A stretch of DNA of 64,000 nt. Origin: Haloarchaeobius iranensis. Its GTDB lineage: Archaea > Halobacteriota > Halobacteria > Halobacteriales > Natrialbaceae. Positions within the stretch are counted from its first letter, which is position 1; every line of letters starts with the position of its first letter. Location of the stretch: contig NZ_FNIA01000005.1 of assembly GCF_900103505.1 (NCBI RefSeq), positions 62,001 to 126,000 of the forward strand. Reading direction: 5' to 3'. Positions 1-10,408 of the stretch are shown here, piece after piece. The notes below the pieces were generated by a model. That model did not search any database and was not told the DNA's origin. It saw nothing but the letters and a program-made list of their open reading frames with translations. Position numbers and translations under genes: made by a program.

Positions 1-1450
1 CGTCTTCGCCGGCTTCTCGGCGGACGCACTCGCCACTCGGATGGAGCGTGCGGGCTCGCGCTACCTCGTCACCTGCGACGGCTACTACCGCCGCGGCGAG
101 GCGGTGAACCAGCGCCGCCGCGCCGACAACGCGCGGATGGCGCTCCCGTACGACCTCGACGCGACGGTCGTCGTCGACCGGCTCGCGGCCGGGAGCAGCC
201 ACACCGAGGACGGTGCCCGCTACGACGACCTCCTGGCCGCACACGAGGGCACGACCGTCGAGCCGGTGCCACGCGGAGCGTCCGACCCGCTCTTCCGGAT
301 GTACACATCGGGCACGACGGGCGAGCCGAAGGCCGTCACCCACACCACGGGCGGCTACCTCGCACAGGTGGCCTGGACGACCGAGCGCGTCCTCGACGTC
401 GACTCCGAGACGACCATCTGGGGGACCGCCGACCTCGGCTGGATCACGGGACACTCCTACGTCGTCTACGGCCCGCTCTCGCTCGGCGCGACGACGGTCC
501 TGAGCGAGGGGAGCCCGGACGCCGCCGACCGGGACCGCCCGTGGGAGATCGTCGCGGCGAACGACGTGAACGTCCTCTACACCGCGCCGACGGTCGTCCG
601 CTCGTTCATGAAGTGGGGCACGGCGTACCCCGAGGCCCACGACCGGTCCAGCCTGCGCCTGCTCGGGAGCGTCGGCGAGCCGCTGGACGCGGAGACGTGG
701 CACTGGTACCACGAGCACGTCGGGGGCGGCGACTGTCCGGTGGTCGACACCTGGTGGCAGACCGAGACGGGCGCGGTGCTGCTGACGACCCTGCCTGGCG
801 TCGAATCGATGAGGCCCGGGTCGGTCGGTCGGCCGCTGGCCGGCATCGAAGCGACCGTCCGCGACGGCGCGGACGCCGTCTGTGCGCCCGGCGAGCGCGG
901 CTGGCTCTCGGTCGACCGACCCTGGCCAGCGATGGCCCGCGAGCTCGCGACCGCCAGCGACTGGGGCGCGGTGGCGGACGCCCCCGAGCGCTGGCGCTAC
1001 CGCGTCGGCGACGAGGCGGTCGTCGACGAAGACGGCTACGTCACCGTGCTCGGGCGGGTCGACGACGTGCTCAACGTCGCCGGTCGGCGGTTCAGCACCG
1101 CCGAGATCGAGCACGCCATCGTCCAGGTCGACGGCGTCGCCGAGGCGGCGGTCATCGGCCGTGACGACCCCGACATCGGGACCGCCATCGTCGCCTACGT
1201 CACCACCGAGGACGGGCCGGCGGGCGCCGCGGTCGCGCGCGACGACGTCGACGCGGCCGTCGCGGCGGCCATCGGCGCTGGCTCGACGCCCGACGAGGTC
1301 GTGTTCACGCCCGACCTCCCGAAGACGCGCTCCGGCAAGATAATGCGCCGACTGCTCGGCGACATCGCGAACGGCGAGGACTACGGCGACACGAGCGCCC
1401 TGCGCAACCCGGAGGTCGTCGGCGAGCTGGAGGCGCGCCAGCGCGAGTAG
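1..1450 (+). CDS. acs: Acetyl-CoA synthetase (AMP-forming), 5' end cut by window edge
   Basis: ANL-superfamily enzyme that activates acetate with ATP and transfers the acetyl group to CoA in the cytoplasm. The frame is open from base 2. By comparison with the complete paralogue at 3473-5461, about 168 N-terminal residues lie outside the window. Visible motifs are the AMP-binding P-loop YTSGTTGEPK, the acyl-pocket motif DTWWQTETG, the hinge GRVDDVLNV and the C-terminal KTRSGKIMRR with the acylatable lysine. It is about 20 residues shorter than its paralogue just before the hinge and has AGRRFST where the paralogue has SGHRLGT, so it is a diverged copy whose acyl preference may differ. It is the first visible gene of the acetate module. 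Confidence 0.93.
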   Translation, partial: VFAGFSADALATRMERAGSRYLVTCDGYYRRGEAVNQRRRADNARMALPYDLDATVVVDRLAAGSSHTEDGARYDDLLAAHEGTTVEPVPRGASDPLFRMYTSGTTGEPKAVTHTTGGYLAQVAWTTERVLDVDSETTIWGTADLGWITGHSYVVYGPLSLGATTVLSEGSPDAADRDRPWEIVAANDVNVLYTAPTVVRSFMKWGTAYPEAHDRSSLRLLGSVGEPLDAETWHWYHEHVGGGDCPVVDTWWQTETGAVLLTTLPGVESMRPGSVGRPLAGIEATVRDGADAVCAPGERGWLSVDRPWPAMARELATASDWGAVADAPERWRYRVGDEAVVDEDGYVTVLGRVDDVLNVAGRRFSTAEIEHAIVQVDGVAEAAVIGRDDPDIGTAIVAYVTTEDGPAGAAVARDDVDAAVAAAIGAGSTPDEVVFTPDLPKTRSGKIMRRLLGDIANGEDYGDTSALRNPEVVGELEARQRE

Positions 1451-1606
1451 CTCGCTCCGGTTCGTCGACCTCGTTTCGTCACCAGCAGGGAAGCGAAACG
1501 AATCAGGCCGGAGCCGAGGGACAACAGGGGCTACTACTCTATACTGCCGGTGAACGCATGCGAGAGGCAGTAGAACTATTTCGCTGGCTGTGGAACCACG
1601 AAACAG

Positions 1607-3253
1607 ATGAGTCGGCACCTCGGCGACGCTGGCTACGAGCGACTGCGGCGGCACGCCGAGAGCCACCGCGAGGACCTCGTCTGCCGCCTCTGTGGCGAGG
1701 CCGGGCTCCGTCCCGCGGAGGTGACACAGGTCACGCCCGACGCGGTCGTCCCGGTCGACGACGCGTTCCTGCTCGACCTCCCGGACCGGACCGCGTTCCT
1801 GCCCGCCGACGTGGCGCACGACCTCCGGCTGTACGTCGACGCGACCGACTGCGCCCCCGAGGAACCGGTCGTCGACGTGTCGCCGCGGCGCGTGCAGATG
1901 CTCGTCCGCGAAGTGGCCGACCGCGCGGCCGAGGCGACGGGCGAAGCCCGCTTCGCGGACGTGTCGAGCCGGGACCTCCGCGAGCGGTTCCTGCTCCGGC
2001 ACCTCCGGACCGGCGTCGACCCGCGCGTCGTCGCTGCGGCGGCTGGGTTCGACAGCGTCGCCGGCCTCGCGCCCTACCTCGACGACCCCTCGGGCGTCGA
2101 ACTCGCGGCGGCACTCGCCGCGGACGGGCCGGACGACGGTACCCTGTCGGCCCGGTCGCGTGCCGCCGTGGCACTCCTCGCGACGCTCGCCGGCGAGTTC
2201 GCGTCCGTGACGACGACGGACGAGCTGTCCACCCGCCTCTGCGACCGTCTCGTGGCCGTCGACGGCTACGAGTCGGCGTGGGTCGCCCGCGCGACCGACG
2301 ACGGGCTGGCGCGGCAGGCACACGCCGGCTTCGACGGGGGCGTCGTCGACACCATCCTCGCGGACCACGCCGACGACCTACACGCTGTCCTGCGGTCCGG
2401 CACACACCGCGTCCTCGACCTCGGGGGCGACGACGTGGCCGTCTGTGTCCCCTTCGGCGCGACCGAGGGCGCGGAGCGGCTGCTCGGCGTCGGCGTCGCG
2501 AGGCCGGTCGACGACGCCGAGACCGACGCCCTCGTCGCGATTGGCGGACTGGCCGGCCGGGCACTCGACGCGCTCCGTCGCCGTCGCCGGCTCGTCGCCG
2601 ACGTGGTCACCGAACTGCGGTTCTCGGTCCGCGACCCCGCGGCCGTCCTCGTCGACATCTCGACCGGGCCGGCCGACCGCGTCGAGGTGACCGGCGTCGT
2701 CCCGGGCGGCCCAGGGCTGGTGCTGTACGCCGTCGTCGCGGGAGCGACACCCGACGCCGTCTCCGACGCACTCGCCGACGACGAGCGCGTCGAACGGGTG
2801 CGTTACGTCGACGACGCCGCCGACGGCCCGGTCGTCGAGCTCGCGCTGGCGTCCTCGCCGGCACTGACGCTCGTCGAGCTCGACGCCCGCGTCGAGTCCT
2901 ACGTCGCCGAGGACGGCGCGGGCTCGCTCGTCGCGACCGTCGCGGCCGACGCCGACGTGCGTGCGGTGGTCGACGCCCTGACCGAGCAGTACCCGGCGGC
3001 GAGCCTCGGCGCGAAGGAGACCGTCGAGCGCACGGTCGACCCCGGCGCGGGTTTCTCGACGTCGCTGCGCGACGACCTGACCGAGCGCCAGGCCGCGGTC
3101 CTCCGGGCGGCGTACCACGGCGGCTACTTCCAGTGGCCCCGTGAGTCGACCGCGGAGGAGCTGGCGGACTCGCTGGACGTCGCATCGCCGACGCTGCACA
3201 ATCACCTCCGTGTCGCCCAGTCGAAGCTGCTCGACGCGTACTTCGAGGGCTGA
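1607..3253 (+). CDS. Bat-type (bacterio-opsin activator-like) transcriptional regulator, HTH_10
   Basis: Predicted cytoplasmic transcription regulator of 548 aa. The N-terminal ~130 residues resemble the integrase-like domain found in many haloarchaeal Bat proteins. A GAF-like sensor region follows (about 180-320), then the bacterio-opsin activator region, then a C-terminal HTH_10 domain (last ~55 residues) beginning LTERQAAVLRAAYHGGYF and including SPTLHNHLRVAQ. No phosphoacceptor REC domain is visible. It lies between two acetyl-CoA synthetase genes and upstream of an acetate-type symporter, so control of acetate use is a reasonable inference from position only. The ATG at 1607 is chosen because the frame has no good upstream alternative and the conserved N-terminus begins there. 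Confidence 0.82.
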   Translation: MSRHLGDAGYERLRRHAESHREDLVCRLCGEAGLRPAEVTQVTPDAVVPVDDAFLLDLPDRTAFLPADVAHDLRLYVDATDCAPEEPVVDVSPRRVQMLVREVADRAAEATGEARFADVSSRDLRERFLLRHLRTGVDPRVVAAAAGFDSVAGLAPYLDDPSGVELAAALAADGPDDGTLSARSRAAVALLATLAGEFASVTTTDELSTRLCDRLVAVDGYESAWVARATDDGLARQAHAGFDGGVVDTILADHADDLHAVLRSGTHRVLDLGGDDVAVCVPFGATEGAERLLGVGVARPVDDAETDALVAIGGLAGRALDALRRRRRLVADVVTELRFSVRDPAAVLVDISTGPADRVEVTGVVPGGPGLVLYAVVAGATPDAVSDALADDERVERVRYVDDAADGPVVELALASSPALTLVELDARVESYVAEDGAGSLVATVAADADVRAVVDALTEQYPAASLGAKETVERTVDPGAGFSTSLRDDLTERQAAVLRAAYHGGYFQWPRESTAEELADSLDVASPTLHNHLRVAQSKLLDAYFEG

Positions 3254-3443
3254 CCGCCGCTCGGCGGCGGCGAGCGCGACCGGCGGCTAACTGTCTAGAG
3301 ACGGCCGGTGGCGAGCCGAAGCCAACGGTGACGGCCAGGGGAGAAACCCGCGACAGCCGAACGCGTGTTTCAGCCGCTGGAGCGCCCGAGAACGGCCGTT
3401 CCGTCTGGATCGGGACCAGACCAGCCCCGATTAGCGCCCCCGC

Positions 3444-3450
3444 TTTTTAC
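3444..3450 (+). promoter_or_regulatory. TATA-like box for acs at 3473
   Basis: TTTTTAC lies 23-29 nt upstream of the ATG at 3473, the spacing expected for a leaderless haloarchaeal transcript. The 219-nt gap before this gene suggests acs has its own promoter apart from the regulator gene. Confidence 0.55.
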
Positions 3451-3472
3451 GTGCCATGTCGGCTGATGGCAT

Positions 3473-5461
<1,989 letters not shown>

Positions 5462-5537
5462 CAGTCCCGGCCCGCGACCGTTCGCTCCCGCTGTTGCACC
5501 GCTGACGACCACACGACACACGACCACGACACGGACC

Positions 5538-5960
5538 ATGGCAGACACAGACACTCACGACACGGAGGCACACGCACCCGTCGAGACCGACGGCGGCCAC
5601 GACACCGCCGACTACCTCGACGCGGAGATACACCTGTTCAAACCCGCGACGCCGTTCATGCGGGACCACCTCAAGGTCATCTGGACGATGTTCGCGGTGT
5701 GGGCCCTGTTCGTCTTCGGCCCGGTCGTCGCGACCTATCTCGCGACGGACCTCATGACGAGCACGACGCTCCTCGGCTTCCCGCTGCACTACCTGTTGAC
5801 GGCCATCGGCGCGCCGGGCGGCGCGCTCCTGCTCTCGTTCGTCTACGCACGGCAGCGCGACAAACTCGACACGAAGTACGGTATCGACCACTCGACCGGC
5901 GGGACGGCCGAGCCTGACGCCGACGCCGTCCCCGCGACCGACGGAGGGACCGACGAATGA
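5538..5960 (+). CDS. DUF4212-family small subunit of sodium:solute symporter
   Basis: Small membrane protein of 140 aa. After a His/Asp-rich hydrophilic leader (residues 1-30), two hydrophobic segments are visible at roughly 48-70 and 80-105, separated by a short loop; the C-terminus is acidic. This is the pattern of the DUF4212 protein that accompanies VC_2705-type sodium:solute symporters in bacteria and archaea. Its stop codon overlaps the start of the large symporter gene by 4 nt (ATGA), indicating translational coupling. Its role is presumably assembly or stability of the transporter. Confidence 0.87.
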   Translation: MADTDTHDTEAHAPVETDGGHDTADYLDAEIHLFKPATPFMRDHLKVIWTMFAVWALFVFGPVVATYLATDLMTSTTLLGFPLHYLLTAIGAPGGALLLSFVYARQRDKLDTKYGIDHSTGGTAEPDADAVPATDGGTDE

Positions 5961-7708
5961 CGACGGCAGTCGGACCGCTCCAGCTCCTGCCGGACGCGCT
6001 GAACGCCTCGTTCAAACTCGTGCCGGCCATCATGGTCTCGCTGATGCTCCTGCTCTTTCTCGGCATCGGCTACGCCTTCCGCGTCGCGGACACGGAGGAC
6101 CTCTGGGTCGCCGGGCGCTCCATCGGCAACGTCGAGAACGGCATGGCCATCGGCGCGAACTGGATGTCCGCGGCGTCGTACCTCGGGATGGCGGCGCTCA
6201 TCGCCCTCTCTGGCTACTACGGCCTGGCGTTCGTCGTCGGCTGGTCCACGGGCTACTTCATCCTGCTCATCTTCCTGGCCGCGCAGATGCGCCGGTTCGG
6301 GAAGTACACCGCGCCGGACTTCGTCGGCGACCGCTTCGACTCCGACGCCGCGCGGGCCATCGCCGCGCTGACCACCATCCTCATCGGCTTCGTCTACTCC
6401 GTCGGGCAGGCCCGCGGGATGGGGCTCGTCGGCATCTACGTCTTCGGGGGTGACTACGTCACCATGGTCGTGCTGTTGATGGCCATCACGGTCGGCTACC
6501 TCGCCCTCTCCGGCATGCTCGGGGCGACGAAGAACATGGCGGTGCAGTACGTCATCCTCATCGTCGCGTTCCTCGCCGGCCTGTACGCCGTCGGCTTCAC
6601 CCAGGGCTACTCCACCGTCGCCCCGCAGATCGAGTACGGCGCGCTGCTCTCACAGCTCGACGCCGAGTTCACCGAGCCGTTCGCGACCGGCGGCGTCTAC
6701 ATCTGGGTCGCCACCGCCTTCTCGCTCATCGTCGGCACCTGCGGGCTCCCGCACGTGCTCGTCCGGTTCTACACCGTCGAGAGCGAGCGCACCGCGCGCT
6801 GGTCGACCGTCTGGGGCCTCTTCTTCATCTGCCTGCTCTACCTCTCCGCACCCGCCTTCGCCGCCTTCGGCACCGACCTCTACGCGAACAACGTCGGCGA
6901 GGTGTACGGCGCGAACGGGATGTCCGGCGCGGAGGGTGACGTCATCGTCGTCATCGCCAGCCAGCTCGCGAACCTGCCGACCTGGTTCGTCGGACTGGTC
7001 GCCGCCGGCGGCATCGCGGCCGCCATCGCGACCACCGCCGGGCTGTTCATCGCCGCCTCGTCGGCGGCCGCCCACGACATCTACACGAACATCGTCAACC
7101 CCGACGCGAGCCAGCGCCAGCAGCTCCTCGTCGGCCGCGCGACCATCGTCGGTCTCGGTGCGGTCGTCACGCTGTTCGCGCTCGACCCGCCCGCGCTGGT
7201 CGGCGAGCTCGTCTCCTACGCGTTCAGCCTCGCTGGGCTCGTCCTGTTCCCGATGTTCTTCCTCGGGCTGTGGTGGGAGAACGCCAACCGGCAGGGCGCG
7301 CTCGCCGGCATGACGACCGGCCTGCTCATCTGGCTCGCCGCCATCGTCAACGAGGTGCTGCCGGCGTACGTCGGCTTCCTCACCGCCGGCGAGAGCGGTG
7401 CCATCGTGCCCCTCTACGCCGACGTCTTCCCGGCTATCGGGGCCGCGCTGGCGGGGACGCCAATCGTCTTCGCCGTCACCATCCTCGTCTCGATGGCGAC
7501 CGCGGAGCCCGACGAGGAGATAAAGCGCATCGTGCGGCAGTGCCACAGCCCCGAGCCGATGGGACAGCAGCAGTCGGCCGAGGAGGTCGCCGCCACTGAC
7601 GGCGGCACCGACGCGGTGACCGACGGTGGCACCGCCCTCGACGGTGACGCCGCTGCCGACGACCCCGACGCCGCTGCCGACGATACGAACGAATCCACGG
7701 AGGACTGA
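5957..7708 (+). CDS. Sodium:solute symporter, ActP/VC_2705-like (acetate or short-chain acid uptake)
   Basis: Polytopic SSS-family transporter of 583 aa with about 13 predicted transmembrane helices. Near the N-terminus it reads DTEDLWVAGRSIGNVENGMA and IGANWMSAASYLG, matching the TM1-TM2 region of SSS transporters. The C-terminal ~60 residues are a low-complexity Asp/Ala/Thr tail, probably cytoplasmic. It overlaps the DUF4212 small-subunit gene by 4 nt and is followed 3 nt later by a UspA gene. Next to acs, acetate is the likeliest substrate, but pyruvate or propionate cannot be excluded from sequence alone. Confidence 0.88.
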   Translation: MTTAVGPLQLLPDALNASFKLVPAIMVSLMLLLFLGIGYAFRVADTEDLWVAGRSIGNVENGMAIGANWMSAASYLGMAALIALSGYYGLAFVVGWSTGYFILLIFLAAQMRRFGKYTAPDFVGDRFDSDAARAIAALTTILIGFVYSVGQARGMGLVGIYVFGGDYVTMVVLLMAITVGYLALSGMLGATKNMAVQYVILIVAFLAGLYAVGFTQGYSTVAPQIEYGALLSQLDAEFTEPFATGGVYIWVATAFSLIVGTCGLPHVLVRFYTVESERTARWSTVWGLFFICLLYLSAPAFAAFGTDLYANNVGEVYGANGMSGAEGDVIVVIASQLANLPTWFVGLVAAGGIAAAIATTAGLFIAASSAAAHDIYTNIVNPDASQRQQLLVGRATIVGLGAVVTLFALDPPALVGELVSYAFSLAGLVLFPMFFLGLWWENANRQGALAGMTTGLLIWLAAIVNEVLPAYVGFLTAGESGAIVPLYADVFPAIGAALAGTPIVFAVTILVSMATAEPDEEIKRIVRQCHSPEPMGQQQSAEEVAATDGGTDAVTDGGTALDGDAAADDPDAAADDTNESTED

Positions 7709-7710
7709 CG

Positions 7711-8175
7711 ATGTACGATAGAATCCTCATCCCCACGGACGGTAGCGAAACCGCCGAACTCGCCGTCGAACGTGCACTCGCCATCGCCGAGCGGTTCGAC
7801 TCGACGGTCGACACGCTGTTCGTCGTCGACACGGACGCGCTCGAGCTGAGCCTCGGCACCGAACAGGTCGACCGCGTCCGGTCCGGCCGCTTCGGCGAGA
7901 TGGACGAACTGGAGGCGACGGCCCGCGAGGCGACGGACCACGTCGTCGAGGCGGGGCGCGAGCGCGACGTCGACGTGAGCGCGCACTTCCGGGCGGGCCA
8001 GCCCCACAAGGTCATCGCGGACGTCGCCGAGGACCACGACGTGGACCTCGTCGTGATGGGCAGCCACGGGCGCTCGGGCGTCCGGCGGGTGCTGCTCGGG
8101 AGCGTGACCGAGAACGTGCTGCGCTCGACGCACCGGCCCGTCATGGTCGTCGACGAGCGCGGGGAGGACGACTGA
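7711..8175 (+). CDS. Universal stress protein, UspA family
   Basis: Cytoplasmic single-domain Usp of 154 aa. It begins MYDRILIPTDGSETA and carries the C-terminal nucleotide-binding motif GSHGRSGVRRVLLGSVTE, i.e. the G-2x-G-9x-G-S pattern of ATP-binding members. It starts 3 nt after the symporter stop codon, so it is almost certainly co-transcribed. Usp proteins often accompany SSS and other transporters in haloarchaea. A regulatory role on the transporter is an inference from position. Confidence 0.92.
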   Translation: MYDRILIPTDGSETAELAVERALAIAERFDSTVDTLFVVDTDALELSLGTEQVDRVRSGRFGEMDELEATAREATDHVVEAGRERDVDVSAHFRAGQPHKVIADVAEDHDVDLVVMGSHGRSGVRRVLLGSVTENVLRSTHRPVMVVDERGEDD

Positions 8176-8176
8176 G

Positions 8177-8401
8177 ATGGTCGACACCGCCAGCCTCGTC
8201 GACCACGTCCGCGAGCACCGCTCCGGGATGGCCGTCGACCTCGCGTTCGCGGTCGTCTGGGTCTCCGTCGTGACCGCGCTGTTCCGGGGGCTCGGCAGCC
8301 CGCGGTGGGCGTACCACCTCGCGCTGGCCGGCGGCGTGGTCGCCTACTACGGCTTCTTCGGGTCGCTCGCCGGTGCGCGGCGGCGGGGCAGCGAGCCGTA
8401 G
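8177..8401 (+). CDS. Small two-helix membrane protein, unknown function
   Basis: Predicted 74-aa protein with two hydrophobic segments (about residues 20-38 and 47-66) and a basic C-terminus. I do not recognise the family. The ATG lies 1 nt after the uspA stop codon, which supports a real last gene of the acetate/symporter operon. Its codon composition matches its neighbours. It might interact with the symporter, but only position suggests this. Confidence 0.7.
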   Translation: MVDTASLVDHVREHRSGMAVDLAFAVVWVSVVTALFRGLGSPRWAYHLALAGGVVAYYGFFGSLAGARRRGSEP

Positions 8402-8476
8402 CCGGGCAGCAGGGGGCCGACCCGGCGGCTCGCCGGGACCGACGGACAGTTGTGCGGCCCCGTCCACGTCCGAGCC

Positions 8477-9703
8477 ATGCGGGCCACCCGACCGCGCGCC
8501 GTCGTCGCCGCCGTCATCGCCTGTACGTTCTTCGTCGGGTTCGGCGGCGGCGTCGTCTTCCCCATCCTGCCGAACCTCGGCGCGGTGCTCGGCATCTCGT
8601 CGTTCATGGTGGGGCTCATCCTGAGCGCGAACCGGTTCGTCAGGCTGGTCGCCAACGCGCCGGCGGGCGCGCTCGTCGACCGGATCGGGACCAGGAAACC
8701 GTTCATCGCCGGGCTGGCCATCGAGGGGGTGGCGACGCTCGGCTACAACGTCGCCATCGAGGCGGCGGCCCCCGAGGCGTGGTTCCTGCTCGCGAGGGTC
8801 GCCTGGGGGCTCGGCAGCGCGCTCGTGTTCGCGACGGCGTACACCATCACCGCCGACGTCAGCGAGGCCAAATCGCGGGGGACCAGCATGGGGTTCGTCC
8901 GGGCGGGCATCACCTTTGGTTTCCCCGCCGGGCTCGTGCTCGGGGGCGTCGTCAGCGACCTCTACAGCGTCCCGGTCGCGTTCTCCGTCGCCGCCGCGTT
9001 CGCGCTCGTCGCCAGCGGACTCGCCTACGCCATCGTCCCCGAGACCCACGCGACCGAGGCCAAGTCCTCGGTGAAGCCCTGGGAGATCGACCGGAGCGTC
9101 CCCGCGCTGACGGCGGGCCTCGTCAACTTCGGCCTGTACTTCTCGTACGTCGGCGTGCTGTTCTCGACGCTCGTCGTCTTCCTCGGCGAACGCGGCATCG
9201 CCGTCTTCGGCTACACCGCACAGGGGACCTCGGGGTTCCTCATGGCGGGGACGGTGCTCGCCGGCTCGGTGTTCATGCTCGTCGGCGGGAGCCTGAGCGA
9301 CCGCGTCGGTGCGCGGGTGCCCATCGTGCTCGCGTTCCTCGTCGCCGCGTGTGCCGGCTTCCTGGTGCTCTCGATGGCGGGCTCCGCAGCGGGCCTGCTC
9401 GCCGGGTGTCTGCTCATCGGCGCGGGCCAGGGCGGCGTCGGCGGCCCGCTCCTCGCGCTGCTCGCGGACCTCACGCCGGGCGACCGGATGGGCCGTGCGA
9501 CGGGCACGAACAACGTCCTCGGCGACGTGGGTGGCGGGCTCGGCCCGCTCGTCGGGCTCCCGGCCGTCGAGGCGTTCGGGTTCGTCCCGGTGTACGCCGC
9601 CTGCGCCGTCCTCCCGCTCGCCGCGGGCGTCGTCCTGCTCGTCGGCGTCTACAGCCACACCGGCTCGCTGAACCCGCAGGTCGACGACGCCCCGGCGGAC
9701 TGA
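8477..9703 (+). CDS. MFS transporter
   Basis: Major facilitator superfamily carrier of 408 aa with about 12 hydrophobic helices in two halves. Family features are visible: the loop 2-3 region GALVDRIGTRKPFIAG (the G-x-x-x-D-R-x-G-R/T-R signature) and its second-half counterpart GGSLSDRVGARVPI. The ATG at 8477 is preferred over an in-frame TTG at 8450, because the positively charged start MRATRPRAVV leads directly into helix 1. The substrate cannot be told; a drug or organic-solute exporter is most likely. It is convergent with the next gene, whose stop codon begins 1 nt away. Confidence 0.88.
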   Translation: MRATRPRAVVAAVIACTFFVGFGGGVVFPILPNLGAVLGISSFMVGLILSANRFVRLVANAPAGALVDRIGTRKPFIAGLAIEGVATLGYNVAIEAAAPEAWFLLARVAWGLGSALVFATAYTITADVSEAKSRGTSMGFVRAGITFGFPAGLVLGGVVSDLYSVPVAFSVAAAFALVASGLAYAIVPETHATEAKSSVKPWEIDRSVPALTAGLVNFGLYFSYVGVLFSTLVVFLGERGIAVFGYTAQGTSGFLMAGTVLAGSVFMLVGGSLSDRVGARVPIVLAFLVAACAGFLVLSMAGSAAGLLAGCLLIGAGQGGVGGPLLALLADLTPGDRMGRATGTNNVLGDVGGGLGPLVGLPAVEAFGFVPVYAACAVLPLAAGVVLLVGVYSHTGSLNPQVDDAPAD

Positions 9704-9704
9704 C

Positions 9705-10304
9705 TCACTCGCCGAGGTAGCTGACGAACACCAGCCCGTCGGTCTTCAGCTCGTACTCGAGGTCGGTCGCCAGCGCGTTGTAGTCGAACGGGGCGGTGAC
9801 GAGGTGGAACCCGTTCGGCGTCTCCCGGCGGAGCTGGACCGTCGTCCGCTCGCGGAGGTCGGCTTCGAGGGCGTCCGCGTCGGCCGCCGTCGCGTCGTCC
9901 AGGTCGAAGACGAAGTTCGTCTCGTCGCGGCAGCCGTCGGACTGCAGCGTGGACTTGAACTCGCTGTCGACCCGCCCGAACTTCCGCAGCACGTCCTCGG
10001 AGCCGTTGAGCCGCGCCTCCAGCCAGTCGTCCATCGACCGACGGAGCGCGAACAGCGCCTGCTGGGTGTCGCGCGCGTTGGCGGTCAGGTAGAGCCGGTA
10101 CGTCGCGTCGAACCGCGAGACGGCGTGGTCTAGCTCCGCGACCGCGCGGTCGAGGCCGTCCGCGTCGCGGACGACCTTCCGGATGGCCGACGGCCCGTCG
10201 GGGTCGCGTCCCTCGTTCTCCTTCGACCGTGCCAGCGCGACCAGCATGTAGACGCGTTCGGGGCCGAACTCGCAGTACTCGCGGAGGGCCGGGAGGTACT
10301 CCAT
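9705..10304 (-). CDS. Unrecognised protein with hhhDhDD and TPNGFH-x5-PF motifs
   Basis: 199-aa soluble protein; I cannot assign a named family. The N-terminal half is predicted mostly helical. The C-terminal half has two motif-like segments: FVFDLDDA (131-138) and TPNGFHLVTAPF (162-173). A similar pairing of a hydrophobic DxDD strand and a T-x-N-G-[FY]-H motif occurs, as I recall, in uncharacterised phage and bacterial proteins, and is loosely reminiscent of archaeo-eukaryotic primase-like active sites. That similarity is speculative. The start at 10304 (MEYLPALREY) is chosen over an upstream in-frame ATG because the latter adds only low-complexity residues. It is convergent with the MFS gene and divergent from the VOC gene. 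Confidence 0.72.
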   Translation of the reverse strand: MEYLPALREYCEFGPERVYMLVALARSKENEGRDPDGPSAIRKVVRDADGLDRAVAELDHAVSRFDATYRLYLTANARDTQQALFALRRSMDDWLEARLNGSEDVLRKFGRVDSEFKSTLQSDGCRDETNFVFDLDDATAADADALEADLRERTTVQLRRETPNGFHLVTAPFDYNALATDLEYELKTDGLVFVSYLGE

Positions 10305-10408
10305 GGTGGCCGTCGGTTTCGGCGGCGGCCCCAAAGCTGTCCCGGGACCCCGTCAGGGTGTCACGAAGCGGCGGCAGGTACAATGGGTCGGCCCGCGAAC
10401 CACGACCA

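Noticed and set aside
1607-2000. Integrase-like N-terminus of the Bat regulator considered as a mobile-element integrase
   Set aside because: Catalytic Arg-His-Arg-Tyr set is not visible and the protein continues into GAF and HTH_10 domains, so it is a regulator.
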